Origin: Gracilaria gracilis
Lineage: Eukaryota; Rhodophyta; Florideophyceae; Gracilariales; Gracilariaceae
NCBI GenBank assembly: GCA_030374805.1
Contig: JARGSG010000091.1
Span: forward strand, 1-64,000
DNA length: 64,000 nt
Direction: 5' to 3'
A program made the position numbers and the translations under genes. Position 1 is the first letter of the stretch. Each line of letters opens with the position of its first letter. Below the pieces are notes generated by a model that made no database searches, had not been told where the DNA came from, and saw nothing but the letters and a program-made list of their open reading frames with translations. Of this stretch, positions 44,483-56,613 are shown in pieces.

Positions 44483-44948
44483 CGAAGTCATCAAACAGCG
44501 CGTTATAGAAAGGAGACTCTGGGTCAGGTGGCAGAGGCGATGCTGGATTGATGAGTTGGTGCAGTGGGCTTCCCTCTTGCAAGACATGAGAAACCGAGAG
44601 ATTGAGTGAGGTGCGCCGTGTTTGAGGTGAATGCGGGGGATGGGGGTGGACTCCTTTGCCCCCAATTTGAGGGCTGTAGTGGTCGATTACGTGTTGCCGC
44701 AAAGGCGTCTCTGGTGCAGCGGTTTTGTGCTGAGCGCCACCGGCGGCGGCATGTTGGCGGAAATGGTGCGCGCAGCGTCGAGCCGACTTGCGGCGCTCGC
44801 GCACGGCGGTTGCGTTGGGTACCCTCGGTAGGCAGCGCGGCGCGAGTTCGCGCGATGGCGGGCGCGTGAATGGCTGCGCACAACGTGCGGCGGCTACGCG
44901 CTCACTATTACTCGCGCGAGTAGCGCTCATGCGTTGTACAATGTACAC
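44457..44948 (-). CDS. Hypothetical Arg/Pro-rich open frame
   Basis: 163 codons. The N-terminal half is Arg/Ala-rich; the C-terminal half (HVIDHYSPQIGGKG ... LNLSVSHVLQEGSPLHQLINPASPLPP ... YNALFDDFVTSIYLQY) has a more protein-like composition but no motif that I know. It is convergent with Qcr6 and ends within the hairpin at 44429-44482. It could be a last exon or chance; the plus strand also has open frames here. Confidence 0.25.
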   Translation of the reverse strand: MYIVQRMSATRASNSERVAAARCAQPFTRPPSRELAPRCLPRVPNATAVRERRKSARRCAHHFRQHAAAGGAQHKTAAPETPLRQHVIDHYSPQIGGKGVHPHPPHSPQTRRTSLNLSVSHVLQEGSPLHQLINPASPLPPDPESPFYNALFDDFVTSIYLQY

Positions 44949-45051
44949 GCGTCACTCGGCGTCGCCGTGCACGCGCTGCGACGGCAAGAGGCAAATCTAC
45001 ACGACGTATCTGGTGTAGGAAGTGGATTGAATGGGAACCAATAAACGGGCA

Positions 45052-45186
45052 GGGACCCAACTCAATGGTGCTCCTCATGCGCCGTGGTACCCAACTCAAT
45101 GGGTCTCTACGAGCGCATTTGCCTGCACCTAATCAGAGCTCTCCATTCGCATTCTCCCCCAACCGCATTCGAGGGACCCAACTCAG
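45052..45186. repeat. Three short direct repeats, GGGACCCAACTCAATGG type
   Basis: Copies at 45052-45068 (exact), 45086-45102 (ggtacccaactcaatgg) and 45173-45186 (gggacccaactcag). They lie just upstream of the Ulp1-MULE gene and may belong to that transposon's end or promoter. Confidence 0.7.
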
Positions 45187-45362
45187 ATTCCTTTCAACTA
45201 ACCATCGCTTGCCAAGTCCTTCCGCATATGCGGCTATTGTAAACAATGTAGCTCTACGGATGAGAATACAAACGGTAGCAATGGCGCCAAAATATCGCCG
45301 CATCAGGGAAATTGCAAATAGCGGCTCCTCATCATCGTGATCGTCACAATCATTGTCTCGAG

Positions 45363-47186
45363 ATCATCAGCACACTTCTTGTCAAATACGACTTCAATGC
45401 TTTTCGATCACAAGCACGCTTCTTCAAAGATTTGTACGCTTTTGTTCAATGGCAAAAACTAGGTTAAGTAAGCTCACGACAAAGAACCAAAACCATCATT
45501 TGCGCTCGTCATTCACTAACACAAAATTTCTTTGGTATTCCAGAAACACTCCTAGATATTGAAGAACAAAAGGGTGAGCGCTCATCAGTCTTAAAGCGCT
45601 GTAGAAAGTTCTACGAAGAACTCTCTTCAATTGCTAAGTTAGACATTGCGACAACAACAACAAGATTTCAAACAGTTCATGATCACATCTACGATATTCT
45701 CCAAGACGAAGCGAAACGCAATGATCCGGTTTCATTCGTTCATAGTTCCAAACCTGGTTCTTATCTCTGTAGTGAACTTATTACAGCCGCGTTAATGGAT
45801 ATGAAACCCCGTAGTGGGGTCTGTATTTGTCCTTGTGATACGAGTGTGTCTCTTACGGGACATTCTAAACGCTTGGCTACACACACCCTTGATAGGCAAG
45901 AGATAGAAGACACTGTACTGAAGACTCTTTCGCGTTCTTTCTGTAGGAACGTAGGAGACCCGGCGTGCGATATACACACCGTTATCGTGCCGATCAATTT
46001 GTCAAGCGTGCACTGGGGCGTTCTCGTGGGTAAAAGGTTCTTGGGCGCAACCAAGAAAGAAAAGCCGACAGTGTATTTTGGAGACAGTCTTCGGTGGAAA
46101 TGTCCCAAAGAAGTAATGGATCTGTTCAAGACTGCTTTTGAGTACAGTATTCTCCAGGGTAGGATCTCTGCTATTCAATCTCCGAAAAACTTCATGTTGG
46201 ATGTGAAGAAGTATTATGTTCAGAAGGACGGATTCAGCTGTGGTTGCTGCGTCATCTCACTTGCAAGTGAATATGCTTCGGATCGGGGCTTTGCCCCACG
46301 ACGTTCCTATTCAAAAGGGTATCAGGTGTCGTTATCAGAGTCCTATCGATGGATGGCGATCAGAAGTAGGGTAGTCCACATACTGTTAGCTGCCGAGTAC
46401 TACAATCGAAGTGATATATCGGAGAGTATGGCACAGGAGTATCGTCTGGATCAGCGCAAGGATATGTTTCGCATGCGAGAGGAAGGACAGACGCGTTTGA
46501 AGATAATGCGAAGTACATTCCTAGAACGGGATGACTTAATGGTGAAGAAAAGAACGCGCTCATCATCGCCGATTACCGTTGGAGCCACCAAACCGGCAGG
46601 AAACCTCAACTACGAAGCCCCTGTCGAAATGAAAGGATCTGTGTGTGTAGGAGACGTAGGGAAAGAGGCGGTTTCTTCTGGTGTAAGAGATGTAGGGAAG
46701 GGTTCTAAGGATTGTATCAATGGTCGGAAGGTGGATTGTCTCGATGAAGGAAGTAAAACAGCAAATCGCGATGTTGATGACGATGTGAAGGGATGTGTGG
46801 ACTACGATCTTCTGGGTGATGAAGGACCAGGGACTGGTAGTGATGATCATGCCGAAAATAGAGATGTGGACTATGATCTTATAGAAGATGCGAAAACTGG
46901 GACTGGCTATGAGGATGGTAGTGTACATGGAAGTTTTGATGAACATTTGGTGACTGAGAGTGTTAATTGTCATGATCATGGTGGTGTTTCGTATAAACAC
47001 GATTATGAATTAAAGGGAGAATCAGATGACGACGACTTCATGGACCCTGTGAAAGAACAGGAACTAAACCAACAGTGGGGAGCTGCAGCGAAACAGAGGT
47101 CATTCCGAATGGAAAGCAACCGCAGGAAAGCGGAGGTTCTTAATGCATCTCTATCTCCTATCGCTCTATCCTTTCAAAAGACTAGG
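45363..47186 (+). CDS. Ulp1-type (C48) cysteine protease half of the MULE gene
   Basis: An intron is evident at 45463-45543 (gttaagta ... cactaac ... ttccag, 81 nt). It joins ...FFKDLYAFVQWQKL to ETLLDIEEQKGERSSVLKR in one frame, extending well upstream of the first internal ATG (45795). Numbered from that ATG, the protease core has His73-Trp (SSVHWGVLV), Asp97 (VYFGDSL), Gln143 and Cys149 (QKDGFSCGCC), the full C48 set. The tail is acidic with repeats of NRDVDDDV.../NRDVDYDL.... The true start is unresolved: MAPKYRRIREIANSG at 45281 is attractive but lies in another frame. Ulp1 proteases cleave SUMO or similar modifiers. The frame runs intact into the insertion point at 47186. Confidence 0.82.
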
Positions 47187-47736
47187 TGTAGTATAGTGGG
47201 CCCGAGTTGGTGCACAGCGGATCCGATCGGCCGTTCACGTACAAAGGGGTAGTGCACGGTTGGCTGGTGCAGTGGCACCGCCACGTGTACAATTTGGTGA
47301 TCAAGTGCCGGACGGGTTGGCCGAGCGTACAAGTTGTACACGTGTGGTAATTGTGTGGTGCTGCGTGGTGACAATGCAAATTAGACCGATCGTACAGTAG
47401 TTAGTAATGGGGCCCAGACCCGATATTTAGTTGTAGTTCGGATCTCCCGAGGCCCCCAATCGTAAACGACAAGCATCTTCTGCCGAACGTCTTCTTCGCT
47501 AGTTTGCACTAACGATAGACCGCACGGTAATTCCCTTAAGGTTTCTCAGACCGTTCGTACCCTTTCGCTCGTTCCTGTACGCGCTTGGTGATACCGACCG
47601 TCCACTCTCCCTTCGACCGCCCGGTGCTTCCGCCCCTTCTCCCCGTTCGGACTCATTACAGTCACACGACTGTACGCTGCCGCCGCTCCCGTCTCAAGAC
47701 CGCTTCGGACTCTTTGCTTTATTGTGTTATACCACA
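47187..47736 (+). repeat. 5' LTR of element 2
   Basis: 550 bp, TGTAGTATAG ... TTATACCACA, obeying the TG...CA rule. Nearly identical to 57933-58482. Confidence 0.97.
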
Positions 47737-47737
47737 T

Positions 47738-47750
47738 TGGTGTCCCGACC
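47738..47750 (+). promoter_or_regulatory. Primer-binding site of element 2
   Basis: TGGTGTCCCGACC begins one base after the LTR, as expected for a site that pairs with a tRNA 3' end in CCA. The tRNA species was not identified. Confidence 0.75.
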
Positions 47751-47812
47751 TAGAAGTGGGATTCGAGACCGTACGGAGCAGCAGAACCGATCGTGGAACC
47801 GATACGTACAGT

Positions 47813-50014
47813 ATGAGTCATCGTCCGCACGGAGAAATGGGTGAAGGGTCTTTGGTCGAGAAAGACTCCGCAACGTCCGTACCGGTCGCCATTCGCGCCG
47901 CTTCGGATGCCGCTTCGGTTGGCCGCCGGAGCACCCGAAGTAACGCGACGGCCTACGTCACGCCTTCAGAGGAGCCCGAACGGATTATCCGAGACGGTTC
48001 CGCACGTAATAGGTCTAAGTCCGAACGGAACGAGGACGAGGCAATTGCGCTCGCTCCCTTTCCCGGAACGGAGAATACGCCGCGGGGCGAAGCTGGCCCC
48101 GCGCCGCCGCTGCTTACCGAACGGACTACCGCACGGGAACTCTGGGCAGGGATCGCTCCCTACGCCCTGCAGAGTCTCCGAACGGAAATTGAGGTCCACG
48201 TCCCCATGGCCGTGGAGACGTACCTCAAGGACCGAATCCCGGCGCTTCTGCACCAGGATATTCCACCGATCGTACACGATATGGTCAGGAATATCCTGAA
48301 GACAGACCGTTCGGAACCTACTACGTCAGCTCTGAACAGTACACTGGCCGCACTGGTAGCTCAGCTACCGACCCACCCACCCAAATCTTTTATTGACCGT
48401 ACGGACAATGCACCCGCTAGCGGCGAGAGGCAACACCGACCGGAACTGAAGAAGGGCCCGACGAAGGGTCCGACCGGAGTGTACCTCCCGCCAGTCAGTC
48501 CGCAGGATGATCCGAACGGAAGCTCAGGAGATTCCTCCGACGAGAGGAGGAATCGCCGCCGCAGAGGCGGTAGACCGAGCGGAACTTCCGATTCGGATGA
48601 CGCGCCCCGTAAACGGAAGGATCGTCGCCGCCAGAGAAGGCGACGATCAGCCAGAACGGACTCAGACTCTTCGGAGTCATCGTCGGATGACGACCGCACG
48701 GATTCGGAAGTCGACCGACACTCCCGCAGCCCTCGACGGAGGGGGAAGTCCGATCGGTATCGTTCCCGTTCGGACAGGTTGATGCTGAAACGCATCAGGC
48801 CCTTGAACGAGAAGTTCGCCAAGGTGGTGGACTACCGTACGTACAGGTTGCTTCGAAGGAGCCAGACGTACAATTCGCGGGTGGCGCGCAAGATTGCGCG
48901 CTACCAAAAGAAATTGAATGTCCAGATGAAGGGTCATTCCTTTTCCGGGACGGATCCGATTTCGGTGCTCAATTTCTTACAGGGGTTTAAAACCGCTTGC
49001 AACCATAACGGACTCACTGAGGGGGCAGCCCTCTGGTGTTTCCAGTTTTACCTGACCGGACCGGCGCACGCTCTGGTTCAGTCTCGGCTCGAAGGTGAGT
49101 CTGGCGCTGTCGACCGTACTCGGGATGAGTCTCTCCACACGTACGAAGAGGTAGTCAACTTTTTGTTGACCACGTACGCAACGGATGAGATCATTGCCGA
49201 CTCGGCCGCAGAGGTTACCCTCTACCGCCAAGCGTCAGGCATGTCCGAAACGGAATTCGCCCAGAAGCTCTGGACGAAAGCCCTCCGTTGCGGAAATGTC
49301 TTTACCGATCGGAATTTGAAGGGGATCTTCGTCGAAGGTCTCCTTGCCGCCATACGGTCAAAGGTGAGGAATCACCTCACCTCGCATCCCAATATCGGAT
49401 ACGATGCACTTGCCCGTTACGCGGAATCGTACGGAGACACCCATCGTGCCCCACGTCGACAGTCCGTTCGGGTCGATACTCAAAAGCCAACCGCTCGGAA
49501 AGAGTCTTCTCGTACCGCCCGGAAGGTTCACAGTATCGATACCACGTCGGAATCGATCTATTCCGTATCGGATGAAGACGAGGAACATGTCCTCGCGGTA
49601 TCCCGCGCGTCCTCCATGCCCTCGCCCCCCACAACGCCCTCGGCTTCAACGCCTGCTCAGTCCGTTCGGTCTTACCCCAGCCCTGCCAGCTCCTGGGTGC
49701 AACAATCCCAGGGGCAGGCACCAGTTAGACCGTGTCGGATTTGCCTCTCACGGGAGCCCAACTGCTGTCAGTTGCTCCCACCGGACCTTAAGGAGAAGCT
49801 GTTGGCCATACGGGAGGCTAATTATCAGCAACGCCGCGAGGAAGGCTATTACAGTGCCTACCAGACCGGACGGAAACCTGATACCCCAAGGGACAACGTA
49901 GGGTATCGCCAGGGCGGACAGCCTCGCCAGACGTACTCACCAAGACCGACACAGGCTGCTATGCTGGTCGAGGACCCTGTCCCCGACCAGGAAAACGACC
50001 GGGAGGAAGCGTAG
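47813..50014 (+). CDS. gag of element 2 (733 aa) with RS-like region
   Basis: Start ATG 47813, ~60 bp after the primer-binding site. An N-terminal helical part is followed by a strongly Arg/Ser-rich stretch (RKRKDRRRQRRRRSARTDSD, SRSPRRRGKSDRYRSRSDR). The capsid core follows (FSGTDPISVLNFLQGFKTAC ... YATDEIIADSAAEVTLYRQ), then a Ser/Pro-rich tail with CRICLSREPNCC. The core matches gag of element 1. Gag packages element RNA. The RS-like region resembles those of splicing factors and may bind RNA or host SR proteins; that is inference. Confidence 0.9.
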   Translation: MSHRPHGEMGEGSLVEKDSATSVPVAIRAASDAASVGRRSTRSNATAYVTPSEEPERIIRDGSARNRSKSERNEDEAIALAPFPGTENTPRGEAGPAPPLLTERTTARELWAGIAPYALQSLRTEIEVHVPMAVETYLKDRIPALLHQDIPPIVHDMVRNILKTDRSEPTTSALNSTLAALVAQLPTHPPKSFIDRTDNAPASGERQHRPELKKGPTKGPTGVYLPPVSPQDDPNGSSGDSSDERRNRRRRGGRPSGTSDSDDAPRKRKDRRRQRRRRSARTDSDSSESSSDDDRTDSEVDRHSRSPRRRGKSDRYRSRSDRLMLKRIRPLNEKFAKVVDYRTYRLLRRSQTYNSRVARKIARYQKKLNVQMKGHSFSGTDPISVLNFLQGFKTACNHNGLTEGAALWCFQFYLTGPAHALVQSRLEGESGAVDRTRDESLHTYEEVVNFLLTTYATDEIIADSAAEVTLYRQASGMSETEFAQKLWTKALRCGNVFTDRNLKGIFVEGLLAAIRSKVRNHLTSHPNIGYDALARYAESYGDTHRAPRRQSVRVDTQKPTARKESSRTARKVHSIDTTSESIYSVSDEDEEHVLAVSRASSMPSPPTTPSASTPAQSVRSYPSPASSWVQQSQGQAPVRPCRICLSREPNCCQLLPPDLKEKLLAIREANYQQRREEGYYSAYQTGRKPDTPRDNVGYRQGGQPRQTYSPRPTQAAMLVEDPVPDQENDREEA

Positions 50015-50089
50015 AGGCAACGCCTCCTCCACAGAGGCCTAGCCTCGCCCCGTCAGCGACAGACCGAACGGACTTCATCCGAGGGGAGC

Positions 50090-52370
50090 CCGCTGTCCTG
50101 ACATGTGACCTGACCGATACGGATATTGAAGCCGGAACGGTCCTCTTCTCTAGCGCGAACTACAAGGTGCACGTGTCGGTTGGCCTCAACACGGCAGTTA
50201 TGTATCCGTTAACGGGAGTTCTGGACACAGGAGCCGGGCCTTGTCTGGTTCACGAACGCCATCTCCCTCCGAAATGGCGCTCAAAACTCCGACCGGACGT
50301 AAGACCCCGAATTACGGACGCTTCGAAGAACCGCATGGATGTCGTGGGAGTCCTCCCCCTTATGGTCCGAATCGGTGACCTCAATGTACGAGTACAGTTC
50401 CTGGTGGTTTCTAACCTCTCCACCAGCGTACTACTCGGTACTTCTTTTATTGACAAGTACGTCTTGGCAATACTACCACCGAAACGGACAATACTCCTAC
50501 GACACTCCAAACCGGTGTCTATACAGTCTTCCGCCTACGGACCAAATGCACCTTCCGCGCCGGAACCAGAACCCGAACGGGAAACCCTATCTAATAAGAT
50601 ACACGTTGCCCGTCCGGTTGTTCTACCCCCAATGTCGGAAACGAACGTCTTGGTAACCACCAAAACGTCGGGCTTGGTCTTTCTACAGTCTCATCACCGA
50701 ACGGGATCAACGCTTGAACTCACACTCCTTGCGGGTGGAGTTATGGAGCTCCGACCGGACGTACCCTTTCTCGTTCGCGTAGCGAACTTTTCTGACCGCT
50801 CGGTTCGACTACACAAGAACACCGTTATCGGACTTGCTCTCCCATCTCCTGTAGCGCTCATAACTCCGCAACCATCGTCGCGGAGCGACGAGTCTAAGTA
50901 GGGGGAACATATTCCGATTTCGGGCAGTAATTCCGAACAGGAGAAAGAAACCATACGGAAAGATGAGAACGATTGGACCAGCAAGGTACAGATCAGTCCT
51001 GAGTATGTTTCCGAACGGGACAAAGTCATTGAGCTACTTCGACCGTTTGCGGACATGTGGGACGGCCATCTTGGAACGATTGCGGCAGCGAAGCACCGCA
51101 TCCATCTGGAACCAGGCTCGAAGCCCATATTCCAGATGCCGTACCGTGCCGGACCCGCTCGGAGAGAACTCGAACGAAAGGAGGTGACAGAGCAGCTCGC
51201 TGCTGGTGTCATAGAACCGTCATCGGCAGAGTGGGCCAGTCCGGTCGTATTCGCGCTCAAGAAAGACGGAAGCCTTCGCTTCTGCGTCGACTACCGCCGC
51301 TTGAACGCTACGACCGTACGGGACACATACCCACTACCCCGAATGGACGAGTGCATCGACTCTCTTGGAGATGCACAAATCTTCTCCACTTTGGACGCCA
51401 ACAGTGGTTATTGGCAGACCGAAATGGATGAAGCCGACCGGGACAAAACGACGTTCACGTCGCATATGGGACTGTACCGTTATCGGAGAATGCCGTTCGG
51501 ACTCAAGAACGCACCGGCTACTTTCCAGCGTGCTCTCGATATCATCCTTTCACGGGTGAAATGGCAGTACGCACTGGTATACCTTGATGACGTAATCATC
51601 TATTCCCGGACGGTTGCAGAGCATTATGACCATGTGCGGACCATACTGCATATGCTCCGTTCGGCTGGTGTTACTCTCCGACTGGACAAGTGCTACTTCT
51701 TTAGTGGCACAGTGGACTATCTTGGCCACGTTATCTGACCGGGCAAGCTACAAGTGTCTCTTAAGAGACAAAACGCTATCAAGCAGGCTAAACCGCCTAC
51801 GACCCAGACGGAGCTCCGATCGTTCTTGGGGCTCTGTAACGTTTTCCGTCGGTTCGTCGCAAACTTCGCCCGAATTGCGGCTCCATTGAACCGCAAGTTG
51901 GAGAAGGGGCAACCCACGAAGTTTGAGACGTTGACCGATACGGAATACGAAGCCTTTGACGAGTTACGTCAGAGACTGATACGCCCGCCCATTTTGGCCA
52001 TTCCCCGTCAAGGGTACCCGTACGTTCTGGATACGGACGCATGCGACCGACAGGTAGGATGCACCCTGCTACAGAAACAGCCAGACGGAGGTTTGCTACC
52101 GATCGGTTACTGGAGTCGCTCTCTATCCAAGACCGAACGGCAATACTCGACTACCGAACGAGAATGCCTTGCGGTCGTCTGGGCCATCCTGCACCTCCGT
52201 CCGTACCTGGAAGGTCAGAGGTTCACAGTCCGAACGGATCACCACTCCTTGAGGTGGATACTGAACCTTGCGGACGCTTCGGGACGACTGGCTAGGTGGC
52301 GGTTGCGCCTAATGGAGTACGACTTTGATGTCGTCCACCGTCCGGGGTATCAAGCACCAAGCGGCTGATG
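50090..52370 (+). pseudogene. Protease, reverse transcriptase and RNase H region of element 2
   Basis: Retropepsin-like segment (VLDTGAGPCLVHE), then Ty3-type RT (RFCVDYRRLNATTV, TLDANSGYWQTEM, FGLKNAPATFQRALD, VYLDDVIIYSR) and RNase H (LDTDACDRQVGCTLLQ, RTDHHSLRWIL). Same domain order as element 1. The region is interrupted about twice. Confidence 0.92.
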
Positions 52371-54154
52371 CCCTTTCTCGGATCCGAACGGATGGCGAGG
52401 ACGATACCCCCATTGGACGAAGAGGTCCCCTGCTTGCTAGTGAATGACCGTACGGACGATGGCTACTTTATCACCAACATTACCGTTAACGGTGACGAGT
52501 ACAGCGACGTCTGCGTCGACTGGCCAACGCCCGAACGGAAATCTGCTGGTATCCCCGAGGTCTGCTTGCGGTCACCTCGGAGGAAACCAATATCGTTCCG
52601 GTCACGGTCGAAGAGCTGGTGCGAGCTCAAGCAGATGACCCCTTCTGCGAGTCCGTACGGAAAGACATCGGCAACGGTGTCACTTTGTTCGACATTGACC
52701 GAAACGGACTTATAGTGCGCAAAGCCCCACTGGACGGTGCCATCCAGAAGGTCGTACCTGCATCACTGCAGGCACGCATCCTCTACTTGGCACACTACCC
52801 CCGCCTGGTTGGCCACCCGGGCTCCACTCGGATGTATGAAAGTCTCCGTCGAGGCTTTTATTGGCCACATATGGCCAATGACGTATTCCAGACCGTACGG
52901 GACTGTCGCACTTGCCCGGCGACAAAGGGGACACACTTCAAGTCGCAGAAGCTGTTGAAGCTGTTCCCCGCCGCCGGCCCGCTGGAATTCGTCGCGATGG
53001 ACGTCGTCGGTCCATTCACGAAGTCCGTAAACGGTTACCAGTACATACTGGTTATAACCGATCGGTTCAGCAAGATAGCTCGCTCTATACCCATGCGGTC
53101 AACCACAGCTCCCAGTGTGGCGAAGGCCTTCCTGGAGAACTGGGTTTATCCGTACGGAATACCCAACTACTTGCTAACCGATAACGGACCTCAATTCGTC
53201 TCCAAGTTCTTCGAGACTGTATGTTCCGCGTTGGGAACCAAACACGTACTGACGACCGCGTACCATCCTCAAACGAATGGTCAGGCCGAACGGTTTAACA
53301 AAACACTCGTGGAGAGGTTACGCCACTACGTAGCGGATCATCAGAACACTTGGCACGCGTATGTGCAACCTCTTACGTACGGCTACAACCTACAGGTCCA
53401 TCGATCTCTCGGTACCGCACCGTTCGACGTTGCGCTAACGCGTAAGCCACCAAGCGTTCTACTCGATGAGCCCAGTACGTCACTGGACCCAACGACGCCT
53501 ACACAGCCCACTGCCGCTCGGTTAAAACGCTACACGCTCAAGCTCCTACAGGCCACGCTGCAGACCGCTCGGACAAAGTTGACCCGCGCCCAACAGCGCT
53601 ATAAGGAAAACTTTGATAAGTCCGTACGGTACACGCCGAGCTTTACCCCTGGGGAAGAGGTGTTCGTTGACCGACCGGACTATAAGAACGCAGAGGAGGA
53701 CCTTACGGATCAGGAACGCACGTATCGGAAGCTCTTACCGAAGACGGTTGGCCCGTTTAAGGTCGTATCTGCAACGGACGCTACTGTCACTCTGAACCAA
53801 GACGGTATTCACAACACCGTCAGTATTGACAGAGTGACAAAAGCCCCAACCGCACGGCCAACAACCGCACCGGTTACTTCCGAACGGACACGCGGCACAG
53901 TAGATGCCGATCCTGAAGGACCGTATGCGGATGAACCCGTCGACGACGAGTCTATCCCACCGCCCGGAACAGTTCCGAGCGTGGTAGAACGTGTCGTCGA
54001 CCATCGCGACACTCCGAACGGACAGGAATACCGCGTACGTTGGTATGGTTACCGTGCGGATCAGGACACCTTCGAACCGCCAGAACACATCCCCCAACAC
54101 TTCATCGCACGCTATTGGCGTCGCCGAAACCCTTCGGTATCGGCGACACTTTAA
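52371..54154 (+). pseudogene. Integrase and chromodomain region of element 2
   Basis: H2C2 zinc segment (YLAHYPRLVGHPGSTRMY ... FYWPHM ... CRTCPA), core (VVGPFTKSVNGYQYILVITD, LLTDNGPQFVSKFF, AYHPQTNGQAERFN) and a GPF-like segment. A C-terminal chromodomain follows (VVDHRDTPNGQEYRVRWYGY ... FEPPEHIP, ~53985-54130). Most of the integrase is open; about one or two breaks affect the region. Confidence 0.92.
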
Positions 54155-54427
54155 GGAGGGGGAAGGGCGGATCGGAGATCCGGGATCGTACGTACTGGCT
54201 CGCAAGCGGTGAACCGTCACGGGACACCAAAAGGCGCCACCACTACGTTATCATTGGGCGGCAAACCGCCACCAACGTACGCCTATTGGTCAACGACTTT
54301 TCGATTTTTACAAAACGCCGCCTTTTCGATAACGGCACACGCAGAATGACACGCTATTGGCCCGCAGGTCATCACAAACAATCACAAGTTTACTTAGGAA
54401 AAAGAAGCTACAAGTACGCAAGGTCAA

Positions 54428-56613
54428 CTAGGTAGTCTTCTTCCAACCGGGCTTCGTAATACCACGCCCACGAGTACCCCACGGAGAGGTACCACGTCCC
54501 GCAGTGGAACCACCACGCGAGCCCGAACCGGTCTTCGTCGGCTGGAACGCCGCGGCGGCCCCAGGCCACGGCGAAGTGGCCACGACCTTCTTTTTACCGC
54601 CCGATTGGCTCGCGGGCACAGGAGCTGGCTCGATGAGGTCCTCTTCGACCGTAACGGTCTCCGTTCCCTCTTGATCTCCACCAGGAGATGACATGGGAAC
54701 ATCCTCGACCGCCGGCGTGACCTCCGCTTGCGGAGGCTCCCCTTCGGGAGCCGCATTCGCACCGCTCGGTCCTGCGCCGTCACCGGATTGGCCTTGACCT
54801 TCAGGTCCTTCTCCGGACGGAACATTGGGCGCAATCAGCTCGAAGCCCTTGAAGAAGGACCCCGCCGCTTGGCGCATGTTCTTAACGATGTGGTCGACAA
54901 TCCGTTCCGCATCGGCCTGCTGCGCTACCCCCTCATAGGACTTAGTTACCAGCTCCTCTAACGGCGGCGCGAACGTCGACATCGGCGTTCCGTCCACACC
55001 GGGCGCAGCGCCCAGACCAGCCGTCACGGACTTCTCATAAGACGCCAAGACCAGTAGGGAGTGAGCCCGAAGGTAACCGACCAGGTTAAGCTGCGCCTGA
55101 GCCTGCTCACGAAGAGCAGTCTCGGCGTTGACCGCGCGGCGCATCCACGCTCGGGCCGCCAACATGGCGTCGTCAAGCGTCGCAGGCTGCTCTTCCCCGA
55201 ACGGAATACAAGCCGCACGGAGAGCCAGGAAGGCCTTGTGCGTATCACCGTCCGAGTGCGGACTAGCACTGTCCTCAATGGCAAACCCGGACTCGTCCCA
55301 AGATTTCCGACCGGATCCCGCCTGCACTCCTGCCTCCACGACGGTCTTCGCCTCAACGGGTGTAACCATCGGAGTTGGCAGCGGCGCCACGTCCTCGAAG
55401 TCCTGCGCCATGAACCCATGTGGGAAGAAGTCCGGAACGGTTTTGAATGGCCAAGGGGGAAGATCCTCCGGACCTTTCAGGACGCGAGTGATCGCCGTCG
55501 CTACCGAACCGGTCGAAGGCATCGCCGGGAACGTATCGGAGTAGTAGTCGTACCACAAGAACCCCGGGGTGTTGCCCCAATCGGTCTCCAACGAGTACTG
55601 TAACAATTCTCACCGACCTGCGGGGGAAACACGGTGCCGCGGAGAACGTTCTGGAGTCCCATCTCGGCCAGAATACATACCAGTTTGTACGGCATCGGAA
55701 ACAACCGCCCGTACTTGGTTTGGCCGTCCTTGTGGTACAGACGCTCGTCTCCCGCACGGGTGAAGACCTCGATACCTTCGTGGGCCGCCTGAAGGAACGC
55801 CATGAAGGCAAACACTGCCCACTCGGCGTATACGACCTGACGGACAACACCCTGAATGGGCGAACCTTTGAGGAGCTCTTCAAAATGGTAAGCCAACACG
55901 GACGGAGTCGGTACGGATAGGTTGTGGGACACATCGAGGCTGGTCCACACTTCGTTCGTGGAGCAATACAAGTCCGATCGGCGATGAACAGGGACGTCAA
56001 AGAACTCGACGTTGTGCCAACTGTACAGGAACCCATGGGACGCTCGGATTCTCGCCTCCGTTGCGGTATTGCTTCCCCACCGTTGACGGTCCAGCCAGTA
56101 CAACTTGTCGTACGGCGGTTCGAACATCACCAGCCCAAGCGGATTCATGTCCTTCTCGGGAAAGCCCGAATCGGATGAGCAGCGATGGAACAAACGCTGC
56201 AACGCATCCTGATAGGTCTTCTCCTCCGGACAACGCAGGTATAACATGTCGCTCCGCCCGTAGGTCTCCTCGCTCTTCCGTCCGGTCACACCCGGCAGGT
56301 GGTTCCAGCGGGCTTGCCAAGCTTCGATGCTTGTCCGTTTCGGATTGCGAGTCGCCATGTCCCGCATCGGTAGTGCCGTCGGAATCGACGCGAAGCGCTC
56401 GCCGTCGAAGAACCCCTTCTGGGCGTATTCCGTGACGGATAGCGGAACCTGCTTCCTCCGGCGAGGGGCGGTAAGACCGCGACGGAAGCGATGGTCATAC
56501 TTCTGACCAGGTAATGGGACCGAACGGAAAGGTGTCGACGGCGTACCAGAGCCGCTCGGATTCGGCGCCATTGCGTGCGTGGGGTTGGATACGGAGTGAA
56601 CCGACTCGGGCAT
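54428..56613 (-). pseudogene. Antisense accessory gene of element 2
   Basis: Coding frame opposite to gag-pol, tail-to-tail with pol across a 273-bp spacer. It starts at ATG 56613 (MPESVHSVSNPTHAMAPNPS). The core is rich in aromatic residues (LDRQRWGSNTATEARIRASH, VVYAEWAVFAFMAFLQAAHE). A helical region follows and then a tail ending in KKK and RG-rich sequence (SRGGSTAGRGTSPWGTRGRG), suggesting nucleic-acid binding or nuclear import. Segments WYDYYSDT and HGFMAQDFEDV resemble the antisense protein of element 1. Interrupted about once. No known domain recognised. Confidence 0.72.

Noticed and set aside
44250-44609. Plus-strand 119-codon frame overlapping Qcr6 intron 2 and exon 3
   Set aside because: The spliced Qcr6 reading explains the region better and uses another frame for exon 3.
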